Shown: positions 17,155-25,669 of the stretch, in pieces
Layout: each line of letters begins with the position of its first letter
Position numbering within the stretch: the stretch's first letter is position 1
From: Flavobacterium album
Lineage (GTDB): Bacteria; Bacteroidota; Bacteroidia; Flavobacteriales; Flavobacteriaceae
NCBI RefSeq assembly: GCF_003096035.1
Contig: NZ_CP029186.1
Location: 633,001-697,000, forward strand
DNA length: 64,000 bases
Reading direction: 5' to 3'
Made by a program: the position numbers and the translations under genes
Notes under the pieces: model-generated
What the model saw: only the letters and a program-made list of their open reading frames with translations
The model's database searches: none
Told to the model about the DNA's origin: nothing

Positions 17155-18381
17155 TTATGCTTTTTCTTTTTCGAACCGGGATATAACCTCCTGATAATAA
17201 TTATACGTAGTTTTTGCGATAGACTCCCAACTGAACTTTTCCAGTACCCTTTGGCGGCCCGCTTTGCCCATTTGTTCAGCGAGGCCTTCGTCATCCAGTA
17301 GCAGATTGATCTTTTCGGCGAATGCCTTCTGGAATGCCTGCGGGTCTTTCGGGTTAAGATCAGTGCGCGATACGCTTTCCAATGGGATCAGGTAGCCGGT
17401 TTCGCCTCCGGTAAGGATCTCAGGGATACCGCCAACTGCGCTTCCCACAACCGGGGTCCCACAGGACAATGCCTCAAGGTTGATAATGCCGAATGGCTCA
17501 TATAGCGACGGGCACGCAAATACCCGTGCATGGCTGTACAGGACCCTGACTTTATCACGTGGCAGCATTTCGGATATAAGGATAATGCCATCCCGCTGTG
17601 CTTTCAGCGTATTGATAAGGCCTTCGGTCTCTTTCGCAATTTCGGGCGTATCGGGAGCACCGGCACAAAGCACGACCTGGCAGTTTTTATTGAAATAATG
17701 AGCTGCCTCTATCAGTTGTGATATGCCTTTCTGCCTCGTAATCCGTCCTACGAAAAGCACAAAAGGCACGTTTGGATCGATGCCGTATTCCTGTAATACG
17801 CTATTGTCAAAAGTCGGCTGGTAAAAGTCCGGGTCGATGCCATTATGGATAACGGTCACTTTCTTTGGTTCGATACCATAGGCTTCTACTACATCTTCCT
17901 TCATCTGCTCACTAACGGCAATTACACCATCGGCTGCGTTATAAGCCTGCCGCTCTATCCACCGGGATAAAAAATAACCGTTACCCAATTGCTCTATTTT
18001 CCACGGGCGATGGGTCTCCAGGCTGTGCGTAGTTAGGATCAGCGGCACCTGCAGCAACTCCCTCGAATAAATGCCCGCGAGATGGGTATACCAGGTGTGG
18101 CAGTGAATAACATCGGCTTGCAAAGTATGCTGGGACATTTCCACATTCCTGCTCAGGTTCTGGAACATTTTTATGTGGGGATTATTCGGATCCACCATTT
18201 GATTCAGGGACGGCTGAATCCCGATAACGTTCATTGCATCTTTATGCTCCTCCTGGTTCCCGAAGCATCGTACCTCCACATCGGCCAGCCTTGCCAGCTC
18301 CCGGCTTAAAAAATCGATATGCACACCGGCCCCGCCGTAGATATTCGGGGGAAATTCGTTGGTAAAAAGGGCAATTTTCAT
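17155..18381 (-). CDS. glgA: GT4-type glycogen synthase (glgA/glgM-like)
   Basis: ADP-glucose-using glucosyltransferase of 408 residues. It belongs by pattern to the GT-B, GT4 group (NEFPPNIYGGAGVHIDFLSR, FVLFVGRITRQKGI, ACPSLYEPFGIINLEALSCG with the E-x7-E motif), not to the longer classical GT5 bacterial GlgA. The nearest well-known proteins are the actinobacterial 'GlgA' now called GlgM, which makes maltose 1-phosphate from ADP-glucose and glucose 1-phosphate. Pairing with glgC supports ADP-glucose as donor; the acceptor is not resolved. A TATCTTTA sequence, a near match to the -7 consensus, precedes it. Confidence 0.85.
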   Translation of the reverse strand: MKIALFTNEFPPNIYGGAGVHIDFLSRELARLADVEVRCFGNQEEHKDAMNVIGIQPSLNQMVDPNNPHIKMFQNLSRNVEMSQHTLQADVIHCHTWYTHLAGIYSRELLQVPLILTTHSLETHRPWKIEQLGNGYFLSRWIERQAYNAADGVIAVSEQMKEDVVEAYGIEPKKVTVIHNGIDPDFYQPTFDNSVLQEYGIDPNVPFVLFVGRITRQKGISQLIEAAHYFNKNCQVVLCAGAPDTPEIAKETEGLINTLKAQRDGIILISEMLPRDKVRVLYSHARVFACPSLYEPFGIINLEALSCGTPVVGSAVGGIPEILTGGETGYLIPLESVSRTDLNPKDPQAFQKAFAEKINLLLDDEGLAEQMGKAGRQRVLEKFSWESIAKTTYNYYQEVISRFEKEKA

Positions 18382-18533
18382 ACTGTGTAAGGAGCTTATT
18401 GATAGTGGATTATAAAGATATAAAATTAAGCCTTTGACCTGGCTATATTTAATAAACTTAATATTCAGCCTCCTGATTATGTGTTCATCTAAGACATGAA
18501 ATTAAAATTTATTTAGAATAAGTAAAAATAATT

Positions 18534-18564
18534 TTGCCCATTATTATTTTGGCTATTACTTTTG
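18534..18564 (+). promoter_or_regulatory. Promoter of the TonB-dependent receptor operon
   Basis: TTG at 18534-18536 and TACTTTTG at 18557-18564, 20 bases apart. The ATG at 18588 follows 23 bases later. No iron-box-like palindrome could be assigned with confidence. Confidence 0.7.
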
Positions 18565-18587
18565 TACCTGCAAAAAATAGTAACACC

Positions 18588-21035
18588 ATGCACAAATTCA
18601 TTACCAAAAAGCTTTTGCTTTGTTTCATACTTTTAACGGCTGCCGCGGGATGGTCCCAGGAGCGCGGCAGGATAACCGGTACAATATCGGTCAGCGACAA
18701 CTCTGCTGCAGAAAATATATCCATTGCACTCAAAGGCACCTCACATGGTACTTATACCAATGCGGAAGGCAAGTTTGAGATTAAAAACATAAAGCCCGGC
18801 ACGTATACACTCCGTATCTCAGCTATAGGCATTACAGCCGTAGAAGAGCAGGTAACTGTAACGGCAGGCGAAACAATTACCAAAAACATTACATTAACCG
18901 AAAGCCGTGAGCAGTTAGACGAAGTAGTGATCGATGGACGGAATAACCGTTACAAAAAGAAAGAAAGTGCAACCGTATCGCGTATGCCTTTGAAGTCATT
19001 AGAAAATTCGCAGGTATATAATGTGGTTACCAAAGAACTTATGGCCGACCAGCTGGTTACCAACCAGGACGACGCACTTAAAAATGTTGTAGGCCTCTAC
19101 CAGCTTTGGGGCGCTACAGGGCGTGCCGGCGATGGTGGGTCGTATTTTGCCTCAAGGGGTTTTGTTACCCAGGCATTAGTGCGCAACGGTATTGCCGGAA
19201 CCGTTATTGCCAACAACGATGCGGCAAACATTGAAACCATCGAAGCGATAAAAGGCCCTTCAGCCACGCTATTCGGGAGCGTACTTACTTCTTACGGCGG
19301 GCTTATAAACCGCGTAACAAAGAAACCTTATGAGACATTTGGCGGCGAGGTAACGTACCAGACAGGGAGCTTTGGCTTTAACCGTGGTACGGTAGACATC
19401 AACACTCCTCTTAATTATGACAAAACCGCATTGTTCAGGCTAAACGCTGCTACAACCGCAACCGAAACGTTCCAGGACTACGGGATGAGCAAAAGCACCT
19501 TTGTAGCGCCGTCGTTCACCTACAAATTCAGCGACAGGCTTACAGCAACCATCGAGGGTGAATTTTTCAACCAGGACGCTACAGGGCTCCACCTTATCTA
19601 CCTGGACTATATGCACACGCCTTCCAGCCTTGGCTTCAACAGCGCTGCCGACTTAAATCTTGATTTCAAACGTTCCCTTGTTGGCGGCAACTTCATTACC
19701 GAAACAAGGAGCCGCAATATTTTTGGAACCGTTACCTACAAAATATCCGATAGCTGGACATCGCAGTCGGTAATTTCTTCAGCAAATAACCAAGCTAACG
19801 GTCCCGGGTTTTGGTTCTACCTGCGCCCAAATAATAAGGTTTCCCGTAACGCATGGGGCTTTGGCGGCTCATCGAATGCTATTGAGTTCCAGCAAAACTT
19901 TACCGGTGACTTTACTATCGGCAGCATGAGGAACCGCATTGTGATAGGCGGCGACCTTTACCAGACTAAAGGCTATACAGACATTACCTACCTGCCCGGC
20001 GGCGGATGGGAATTTGATGAGATAGATTATTCGGGTGCAATACCTAATTACAATGCCTTTAACCCAAGGAACATACAAAACCAATTGGATAGCTCCAACA
20101 GCGTTTTTCATAGCACTACCAACCTTAGTACGCACAGCCTTTATGTAAGCGATGTATTGAACATCACACAAAAATTGCTTGTTTCGGCAGGCTTACGTTT
20201 CGATAACTTTGAAAACAGGGGCAATTATGATGCTGCAAGCAACACAACTTCCGGCGCATTTTCCCAGAATGCATTCTCACCAAAGTTTGGTCTGGTGTAC
20301 CAGGTAGTGCAAGACCAGGTGGCGGTATTTGCCAATTACCAGAACAGCTTTAAAAATGTTGTAAACAGCAACGCAGGCAGCTCTGCACCCGGTATTAACA
20401 CCAATACCTTTAAGCCGGAGCACGCCAACCAGTTTGAAGCGGGTGTAAAGCTTGATGGCTTCAATAATAAGCTTGGCGCCAACATCAGCTATTATAACAT
20501 TAAAGTAGACAATATCGTAAGGGCCGACCCATCGGTGCCTAACTCCTCCATACAGGACGGGTCCCAGGAGAGCAGTGGGTTTGAAGCAGAAATCACCGCA
20601 TCGCCGGTAAAAGGCCTGAACATTTTAGTCGGCTATGCTTATAACGACAGCAAATACACCAAATCTGACGCGGGCATCAACGGCCTTCGCCCAACAACAG
20701 CAGGCCCGCGGAACCTGGCTAACTTCTGGATAAGCTATAAGCTGCCTGCAACTGTTATCGAAGGGATGGGTATTGGCTTCGGCGGTAACTATGCCAGCGA
20801 AAGCGCTATTTACAATAGCAATACCTTTGACGGTGACGGAAATGTAAACGGTTCTGAAAAATTTGTGCTGCCTTCCTATACTGTATTGAATGCTTCGCTG
20901 TTTTACGACAAGCCAAAATACAGGATAGCGCTTAAAGCCAACAATATTACCGATGAGCTGTACTTTAACGGTTATACTACCATCAACGTGCAGGCGCCGC
21001 GCAACTTTATGGGCAGCCTTACTTATAAGTTTTAA
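18588..21035 (+). CDS. TonB-dependent siderophore-type outer membrane receptor
   Basis: Ligand-gated outer membrane channel of 815 residues. The start at 18588 gives a clean signal peptide (LLLCFILLTAAAGWSQ); an 18-codon upstream extension would overlap the promoter. Order: signal; a carboxypeptidase-regulatory-like beta domain (GRITGTISVSDNSAAENISI, GTYTLRISAIG) at about 25-105; a plug domain (DDALKNVVGLYQLWGATGRA, NIETIEAIKGPSATLFG) at about 130-250; then a 22-strand barrel ending in NFMGSLTYKF. The plug and barrel resemble FhuA/ferrichrome-type receptors. The coupled PepSY gene supports iron uptake. The siderophore cannot be named. Confidence 0.9.
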   Translation: MHKFITKKLLLCFILLTAAAGWSQERGRITGTISVSDNSAAENISIALKGTSHGTYTNAEGKFEIKNIKPGTYTLRISAIGITAVEEQVTVTAGETITKNITLTESREQLDEVVIDGRNNRYKKKESATVSRMPLKSLENSQVYNVVTKELMADQLVTNQDDALKNVVGLYQLWGATGRAGDGGSYFASRGFVTQALVRNGIAGTVIANNDAANIETIEAIKGPSATLFGSVLTSYGGLINRVTKKPYETFGGEVTYQTGSFGFNRGTVDINTPLNYDKTALFRLNAATTATETFQDYGMSKSTFVAPSFTYKFSDRLTATIEGEFFNQDATGLHLIYLDYMHTPSSLGFNSAADLNLDFKRSLVGGNFITETRSRNIFGTVTYKISDSWTSQSVISSANNQANGPGFWFYLRPNNKVSRNAWGFGGSSNAIEFQQNFTGDFTIGSMRNRIVIGGDLYQTKGYTDITYLPGGGWEFDEIDYSGAIPNYNAFNPRNIQNQLDSSNSVFHSTTNLSTHSLYVSDVLNITQKLLVSAGLRFDNFENRGNYDAASNTTSGAFSQNAFSPKFGLVYQVVQDQVAVFANYQNSFKNVVNSNAGSSAPGINTNTFKPEHANQFEAGVKLDGFNNKLGANISYYNIKVDNIVRADPSVPNSSIQDGSQESSGFEAEITASPVKGLNILVGYAYNDSKYTKSDAGINGLRPTTAGPRNLANFWISYKLPATVIEGMGIGFGGNYASESAIYNSNTFDGDGNVNGSEKFVLPSYTVLNASLFYDKPKYRIALKANNITDELYFNGYTTINVQAPRNFMGSLTYKF

Positions 21036-22159
21036 TGGGATTTAAAAAGAAAATACGCTTTATACACAAATGGCTCGGGCTCACCTCCGGGCTCATTGTG
21101 TTTATAGTCAGTATTACGGGCTGTATCTTTTGCTTTCATGATGAGATAAAAGACATGACCCGCGACTGGCGCACCGTTCCCGTTGAGGCAAAACCTTACA
21201 TCGCTCCATCGGTACTGCAAAAAAAGGCACGGGAACTGTATCCTGACGTAGTGCAGTCGATGGTTATTTATGGTGGTGAGGCACGGCCCGCTTTTGTATA
21301 TGGCGTAAAGGACGAAGACGGGTATTTTATTTATTTCAATCCCTATTCCGGTAAATTCCTGCATGCTGAAAACCTTGAGGAGGACTTTTTCCACATTGTA
21401 GAGCATATACATCTCTACCTGCTGCTGCCGCCGGAAATTGGCAAACATATAGTGGGAGTGGCAACCATCATTTTTATATTCCTGCTCATAACGGGCATCA
21501 TACAATGGTGGCCAAAGAAGAGGAAGCATTTGAAGGACAGGCTTCTGGTAAAATGGAGTGCGAAATGGCGCCGGGTGAATTACGACTGGCACAACATTTC
21601 GGGCTTTTACATTGCTTTGGTGGCACTTGTGATAGCCGCAACGGGGCTGACATTTACTTATGAATGGATGGGCGACGCAATGTATTATGGAGGCAACCTG
21701 GGCCGGGATTTTCCCGAAGAGCGCGCCGAGCCGGTTATTGATACAACGCTTTCGCAGAAAGACCCGCACGCAGTAATGGATAAAGCCTTCGGACAAACCC
21801 TGAAGCTGGCTCCTACAAAGGGGATGTATTTTATATGGGACCGTGGCCCGAAAGCAACGATGCTGGCCGGCTCATACCCCAATGCGCTGGAATACCACCA
21901 CCAGTCGAACCTTTACTTCCATCCGGCAACGGGAGTACTGGTTAAACAGCAAATGTATGGTGACAAAAGCCCCGGAATGAAGCTGAAGGAAATGAATTAC
22001 GGCCTGCATACCGGGCAATACTTTGGCCTTACAGGAAAAATCATTGCTTTTATAGCAAGCCTTGTTGCGGCAGCGCTGCCGGTTACCGGGTTTGTTATCT
22101 GGTGGGGGCGAAGAAATAAAAAGGGAGGGAACCAAAAAACAAAAAAGGCTGTGAGTTGA
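21035..22159 (+). CDS. PepSY-associated TM helix (iron-regulated membrane) protein
   Basis: Inner membrane protein of 374 residues with four clear membrane segments (LTSGLIVFIVSITGCIFCF, IVGVATIIFIFLLITGIIQWW, ISGFYIALVALVIAATGLTF, IIAFIASLVAAALPVTGFVIWW) around periplasmic PepSY domains; conserved His residues in IRFIHKWLG and IVEHIHLYLL fit the ferric-reductase-like PepSY_TM group. Its ATG overlaps the TAA of the receptor gene by one base, so the two are translationally coupled. The pair probably imports a ferric siderophore and releases or reduces its iron; this is inferred from family and context. Confidence 0.88.
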   Translation: MGFKKKIRFIHKWLGLTSGLIVFIVSITGCIFCFHDEIKDMTRDWRTVPVEAKPYIAPSVLQKKARELYPDVVQSMVIYGGEARPAFVYGVKDEDGYFIYFNPYSGKFLHAENLEEDFFHIVEHIHLYLLLPPEIGKHIVGVATIIFIFLLITGIIQWWPKKRKHLKDRLLVKWSAKWRRVNYDWHNISGFYIALVALVIAATGLTFTYEWMGDAMYYGGNLGRDFPEERAEPVIDTTLSQKDPHAVMDKAFGQTLKLAPTKGMYFIWDRGPKATMLAGSYPNALEYHHQSNLYFHPATGVLVKQQMYGDKSPGMKLKEMNYGLHTGQYFGLTGKIIAFIASLVAAALPVTGFVIWWGRRNKKGGNQKTKKAVS

Positions 22160-22173
22160 TCACAGCCTTTTCT
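22145..22173. terminator. Bidirectional terminator between convergent genes
   Basis: AAGGCTGTGA (22145-22154) pairs with TCACAGCCTT (22160-22169) around a 5-base loop, with A-rich sequence on the left and TTTTCTTC on the right. It overlaps the last codons of the PepSY gene and sits 20 bases from the end of the convergent MORN-type gene. Confidence 0.8.
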
Positions 22174-22192
22174 TCAAATAAATAAATCGAGC

Positions 22193-22540
22193 TTATTTAT
22201 TCGAAACAATAGCATCTTTAGACCATTTCTTTACTTCGGCGATCCTGCTGTCTGCATAATCTACCTCGTTTAGTACCGATCCGGTCCAGAAAAGCCATTT
22301 ACCGGTTTTCATGCCATTGTTATATTCTCCCATAGACTGCTTGGTGCCGTCTTCGTTATATGCTGTCCAGTTGCCGTGCAGTTTGCCATTTTTATAAAAA
22401 CCCTCCTGCTTTACCTGTCCGTTATCATAGTAGTAGGTAGATTTTACCATCTGGTCCTGTATCTCGTGCTTAGGCTTTACATTTTGGGCGGATAACACAC
22501 CTGCTGATAACAGCATCACGGCAATAATAATCTTTTTCAT
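22193..22540 (-). CDS. Exported MORN-repeat (YwqK-like) protein
   Basis: Small protein of 115 residues with a signal peptide (IIAVMLLSAGVLSAQ). Three MORN-2-type repeats are visible: YYYDNGQVKQEGFYKNGKLH, GNWTAYNEDGTKQSMGEYNN and GMKTGKWLFWTGSVLNEVDY. Such repeats are common in exported Bacteroidetes proteins, and no activity is known for this type. A run of minus-strand genes continues upstream, but each has its own terminator, so it is probably monocistronic. Confidence 0.8.
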   Translation of the reverse strand: MKKIIIAVMLLSAGVLSAQNVKPKHEIQDQMVKSTYYYDNGQVKQEGFYKNGKLHGNWTAYNEDGTKQSMGEYNNGMKTGKWLFWTGSVLNEVDYADSRIAEVKKWSKDAIVSNK

Positions 22541-22660
22541 ATCAGTTTTTGTGTTTAATTATACATATCTCATAACAAATATAATAAATAATTTACATAA
22601 AAGATACGTTCACTTAACGTTTTGGTAACATTGGATAAAAACTTAACATTGGAAAATAAA

Positions 22661-22688
22661 AAAAATCGGCGCAAAGCACCGATTTTAC
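22661..22688 (-). terminator. Terminator of the first TlpA-like gene
   Basis: AAAATCGG and CCGATTTT flank a short loop, with GC/GC pairs and one position that is a G·U wobble in minus-strand RNA. It lies 22 bases after the gene's stop. Confidence 0.7.
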
Positions 22689-22709
22689 TATAGTTTAGCG
22701 TGAGTACCG

Positions 22710-23702
22710 CTATTTCAGCAATTTATCAAATTCTGCGCGCAATGCCGGGTTGGATGGCCTTGGCGCATCGGCACTAAGTACGTTCCCATCAGGATCTATA
22801 AGCAAAAAGCGCGGTATAGAGTTGATACCGAAGGCCTGCACAAAGGCTGAGCCCCAGTTATTATCGGCAAAAAGCTGGATGCCGCCCATCTGTTTCTCAT
22901 CTACCATTTTCTTCCATTTATCATGGTTTTTCATCTCATCGATAGAGATGCTCACAAACGCTATTTTCTTTCCGTGGTAGTCTTCCTCTACTTTTTGCAG
23001 GTGCGGAATTTCTGCACGGCAAGGCCCGCACCAGGTAGCCCATACATCGATGTATACATATTTGCCTTTCAGGTCTTCCAGTTTGGTAATGCCGCCTTTA
23101 TGGTTCTCATAGGCGAATGACGGTGATGGCTGGCCCACCATTTTTGCTGTTTTACCGGCTTTCTCTATCTCACCGGCCACTTGCTGGCGCTGTGCTTTTA
23201 CCTGCTGGCTTATAATCGACTGGAATCCTTTATCAAGGGTCGGGTCTTCCAGCTGCTTCTCCATGCCGGCCAGCAATTCGTCGATAAGTTTATTGAGAAC
23301 CAAAGGGTCTTTAACCGTTTCGGCTTTTAAGCCAAAAGCTTTATTATTGCGGTTAAAGGTGGCAAGCAAATTATTCTCTTTTTCACCTTTACCGGTAAAT
23401 GCTACCGTTTCTATAACATTTTTAGCGTCCATTTTCATGTTCAGGTCGATACCTTCCCTGAGGTACAGCACCGCAACACCTGCTCCGTCGGTTATCTGGT
23501 AAAAGTCGGGCTTTACGGCAAACGTCACGCTTTTAAAATTGCCTTTGGCATCCGACTTCAGTACCTTTACAACACCCGCCTGCGACTTTATAACAAGGGA
23601 GTCGTTCCTGCGGTTCTCTACTTTGGCCGAAAATTTCATTTCTCCCTGCGCAAAGACACCAACACACAGTAACAGGAAAAGGATAGACACGTTCTTTTTC
23701 AT
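22710..23702 (-). CDS. TlpA-like exported thioredoxin-family protein (paralogue 1)
   Basis: Periplasmic thiol-disulfide protein of 330 residues. Signal peptide SILFLLLCVGVFAQ; an N-terminal beta-rich region like the DUF4369 domain seen in Bacteroidetes TlpA proteins (about 20-115); a helical linker; then a TlpA/AhpC-TSA thioredoxin domain with VWATWCGPCRAEIPHLQKV (CGPC active site) and the cis-Pro loop INSIPRFLLIDPDG. It is a tandem paralogue of the next gene, with closely similar C-terminal halves. A TATCTTTA -7-like element precedes it. Probably a disulfide reductase for exported proteins or for cytochrome c maturation. Confidence 0.9.
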   Translation of the reverse strand: MKKNVSILFLLLCVGVFAQGEMKFSAKVENRRNDSLVIKSQAGVVKVLKSDAKGNFKSVTFAVKPDFYQITDGAGVAVLYLREGIDLNMKMDAKNVIETVAFTGKGEKENNLLATFNRNNKAFGLKAETVKDPLVLNKLIDELLAGMEKQLEDPTLDKGFQSIISQQVKAQRQQVAGEIEKAGKTAKMVGQPSPSFAYENHKGGITKLEDLKGKYVYIDVWATWCGPCRAEIPHLQKVEEDYHGKKIAFVSISIDEMKNHDKWKKMVDEKQMGGIQLFADNNWGSAFVQAFGINSIPRFLLIDPDGNVLSADAPRPSNPALRAEFDKLLK

Positions 23703-23739
23703 AATAATTAATTTGAGCTAAAGATATAAAAATATAAAA

Positions 23740-23754
23740 CCCCGCACTGCGGGG
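23740..23754 (-). terminator. Compact terminator of the second TlpA-like gene
   Basis: CCCCGC, loop ACT, GCGGGG; on the minus strand it is followed by a T-rich run (TTTTATATTTTTATA). It begins 13 bases after the stop codon. Confidence 0.8.
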
Positions 23755-23766
23755 CCTTATCATAAA

Positions 23767-24750
23767 TTATTTCAGCAACTTATCGAGCTGTGCCCTAAGC
23801 GCCGGGTCAGACGGCCTTGCGGCATCGGCATCTACCACATTCCCTTTAGGGTCTATCAGTATGAACCTTGGTATGGAATCAATACCGTACGCTTTTACAA
23901 ACTCAGAGCTCCAGTCTTTATCAGCGATTAGCTGGATACCGCCAAGTGATTTATCAGTTACCATTTTCCTCCACTTTTCGTAGTCCTTTTTGGTATCTAT
24001 CGACAGGCTTACGAATTCTATCTTCTTGCCGTGGTACTCTTCTTCTATCTTTTGAAGGAAGGGGATTTCCTGCCTGCATGGGCCGCACCATGTAGCCCAT
24101 ACATCTATATAGACGTATTTGCCTTTCAGGTCGGCCAGTTTGGTCGTGCCGCCTTTATGATTTTCGTATGCAAACTGCGGTGATGGCTTGCCTTTCATCG
24201 CCTGCAATTTCTGCATTTTGACGGCTGCTTCCATACTATTTGTCTTTTCTGCGGCGAGCTGCTTTGTCATCAGTGTCCTGAAGTTTTCATCCAGTGATTT
24301 GTCAGCAAGCCCTGATTCCAACTTTTTAAATGTCTCATCCACAATTTTCGTAATAGCGGCATTGTCTTTTGCCGTGGCAAGCTTTTCTTCCATTGCCTCA
24401 ATATCCATGAATTTTTTAGCGATGTAGTTGTTTTCCTTCTCGCCATTACCTTTAAACGAAATTGTTTCGTCAAACATTTTAGCATTCATTGTCATGGCCA
24501 GGTCGTAGCCATTCTTCAGATAGATAGTGGCAACCTCAGAGCCATCAAATAATTGGTAAAAACCTGGCTGCACGGCAAATGCGTCTTTAAAGTTACCGTT
24601 GGCATCGGAAACCAACAGTTTGTTCAGGGTGCGCGACTGGATGTGAAGCGTGTCGCTATTGCGGTTTTGTATTTTGGCGGCAAATTTTACCTGGTCCTGG
24701 GCAAAGGCGCAGGCAGATGCAAAAAGGAATAGTAAAAAGGTTTTTTTCAT
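23767..24750 (-). CDS. TlpA-like exported thioredoxin-family protein (paralogue 2)
   Basis: Protein of 327 residues with the same architecture as its downstream paralogue: signal peptide (TFLLFLFASACAFAQ), a beta-rich N-terminal domain, a helical linker, and a C-terminal thioredoxin fold with VWATWCGPCRQEIPFLQKI and the cis-Pro loop IDSIPRFILIDPKGN. Both end in a nearly identical tail (ARPSDPALRAQLDKLLK here). The pair clearly arose by tandem duplication, and the N-terminal halves have diverged more. Each has its own terminator, so they are probably expressed separately. Confidence 0.9.
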   Translation of the reverse strand: MKKTFLLFLFASACAFAQDQVKFAAKIQNRNSDTLHIQSRTLNKLLVSDANGNFKDAFAVQPGFYQLFDGSEVATIYLKNGYDLAMTMNAKMFDETISFKGNGEKENNYIAKKFMDIEAMEEKLATAKDNAAITKIVDETFKKLESGLADKSLDENFRTLMTKQLAAEKTNSMEAAVKMQKLQAMKGKPSPQFAYENHKGGTTKLADLKGKYVYIDVWATWCGPCRQEIPFLQKIEEEYHGKKIEFVSLSIDTKKDYEKWRKMVTDKSLGGIQLIADKDWSSEFVKAYGIDSIPRFILIDPKGNVVDADAARPSDPALRAQLDKLLK

Positions 24751-24943
24751 GATGTTTTAGTATTGGTTGATGGAATGTAAACGTGCCTATACCATATTAT
24801 AGTATTGCCTGTTATTCCAGTAAAAATATATTTCTGTTTTGATATTACCCAATATATAACGATAATTTATTTCGGATCCGGGCAAATAAGTCGCGATCAA
24901 TTGCTATATTTAATTTTACAAACCAAAATTAAAATGATCGCTT

Positions 24944-25507
24944 ATGAAGATTAAAGCCGCTATTACTGCCATTGCCATGCTCCTTCTTGTTTCCTGCGGT
25001 GATGATGAAAAGACAGAAACTGTAAAAATAGGCGGGAAATACCTCCTGGAATTGTCATCCTACCTTACAAAAACCAAAGGGCTTAACGACGATGCCTCAC
25101 TTGAATACCAAAATGCCATAAGGGAATTGTACGTTGTAGTAATTGATGAGGACAAAGCAGAACTCCAAAAGGTACTTGATGAAAATGAACTTTACGATAT
25201 TTATCCGAATGACCTTGACGGATACACGAAACTGGTAACGGAAAATTTTGAAAAAGGGTTTAGTCTTGACAACCCTCCCGTTTCGAAAGATATAAAAATT
25301 AACGGGCTTTCTGCCAAAGTGATGTCGTTTGAAGGCAAAGTGGACGGCGTACAAAAAATGGTGTATTACAAAATGGCTTTCGTTGAGGGAAAGAACAGGT
25401 ATTACCAGGTAATGACATGGACACTGGCAGAGCGTAAAGAAAAGTACGAGCCGGTAATGCAAAAGATGATCGACTCTTTTAAGGAGATGGATAAGAGTAG
25501 GGATTAA
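24944..25507 (+). CDS. Predicted lipoprotein of unknown function
   Basis: Protein of 187 residues. The N-terminus is a lipoprotein signal (AITAIAMLLLVSCGDDEK) with the lipobox cysteine at residue 18. The rest is acidic and of alpha/beta type, with FEGKVDGVQKMVYYKMAFVE and KNRYYQVMTWTLAERKEKYE near the end, a shape seen in lipoproteins that carry a PsbP-like or DUF1795-like fold; I cannot assign it. It stands alone between the TlpA genes and aspS. Confidence 0.75.
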   Translation: MKIKAAITAIAMLLLVSCGDDEKTETVKIGGKYLLELSSYLTKTKGLNDDASLEYQNAIRELYVVVIDEDKAELQKVLDENELYDIYPNDLDGYTKLVTENFEKGFSLDNPPVSKDIKINGLSAKVMSFEGKVDGVQKMVYYKMAFVEGKNRYYQVMTWTLAERKEKYEPVMQKMIDSFKEMDKSRD

Positions 25508-25544
25508 ATAAGGCTACCCCGAAATGTTTTCCCCCCAGGCAATT

Positions 25545-25567
25545 CAAAAGGTTTTAAAACCTTTGGG
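25545..25567. repeat. Palindromic element upstream of aspS
   Basis: CAAAAGGTTTTAAAACCTTTGGG. Its near-twin lies just after aspS at 27438-27463. Confidence 0.75.
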
Positions 25568-25641
25568 ATTTCTTATCGCTACATTCGAAATAAAATTAGC
25601 CGAATTCATATAATTCGTGGCAAAATATCTTTTTGATATGC

Positions 25642-25649
25642 TAAATTTG
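25642..25649 (+). promoter_or_regulatory. -7 promoter element of aspS
   Basis: TAAATTTG, an exact TAnnTTTG match, 20 bases before the aspS start. The -33 box is not clear. Confidence 0.6.
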
Positions 25650-25669
25650 CACTCAAAATTTTTAAAGCA

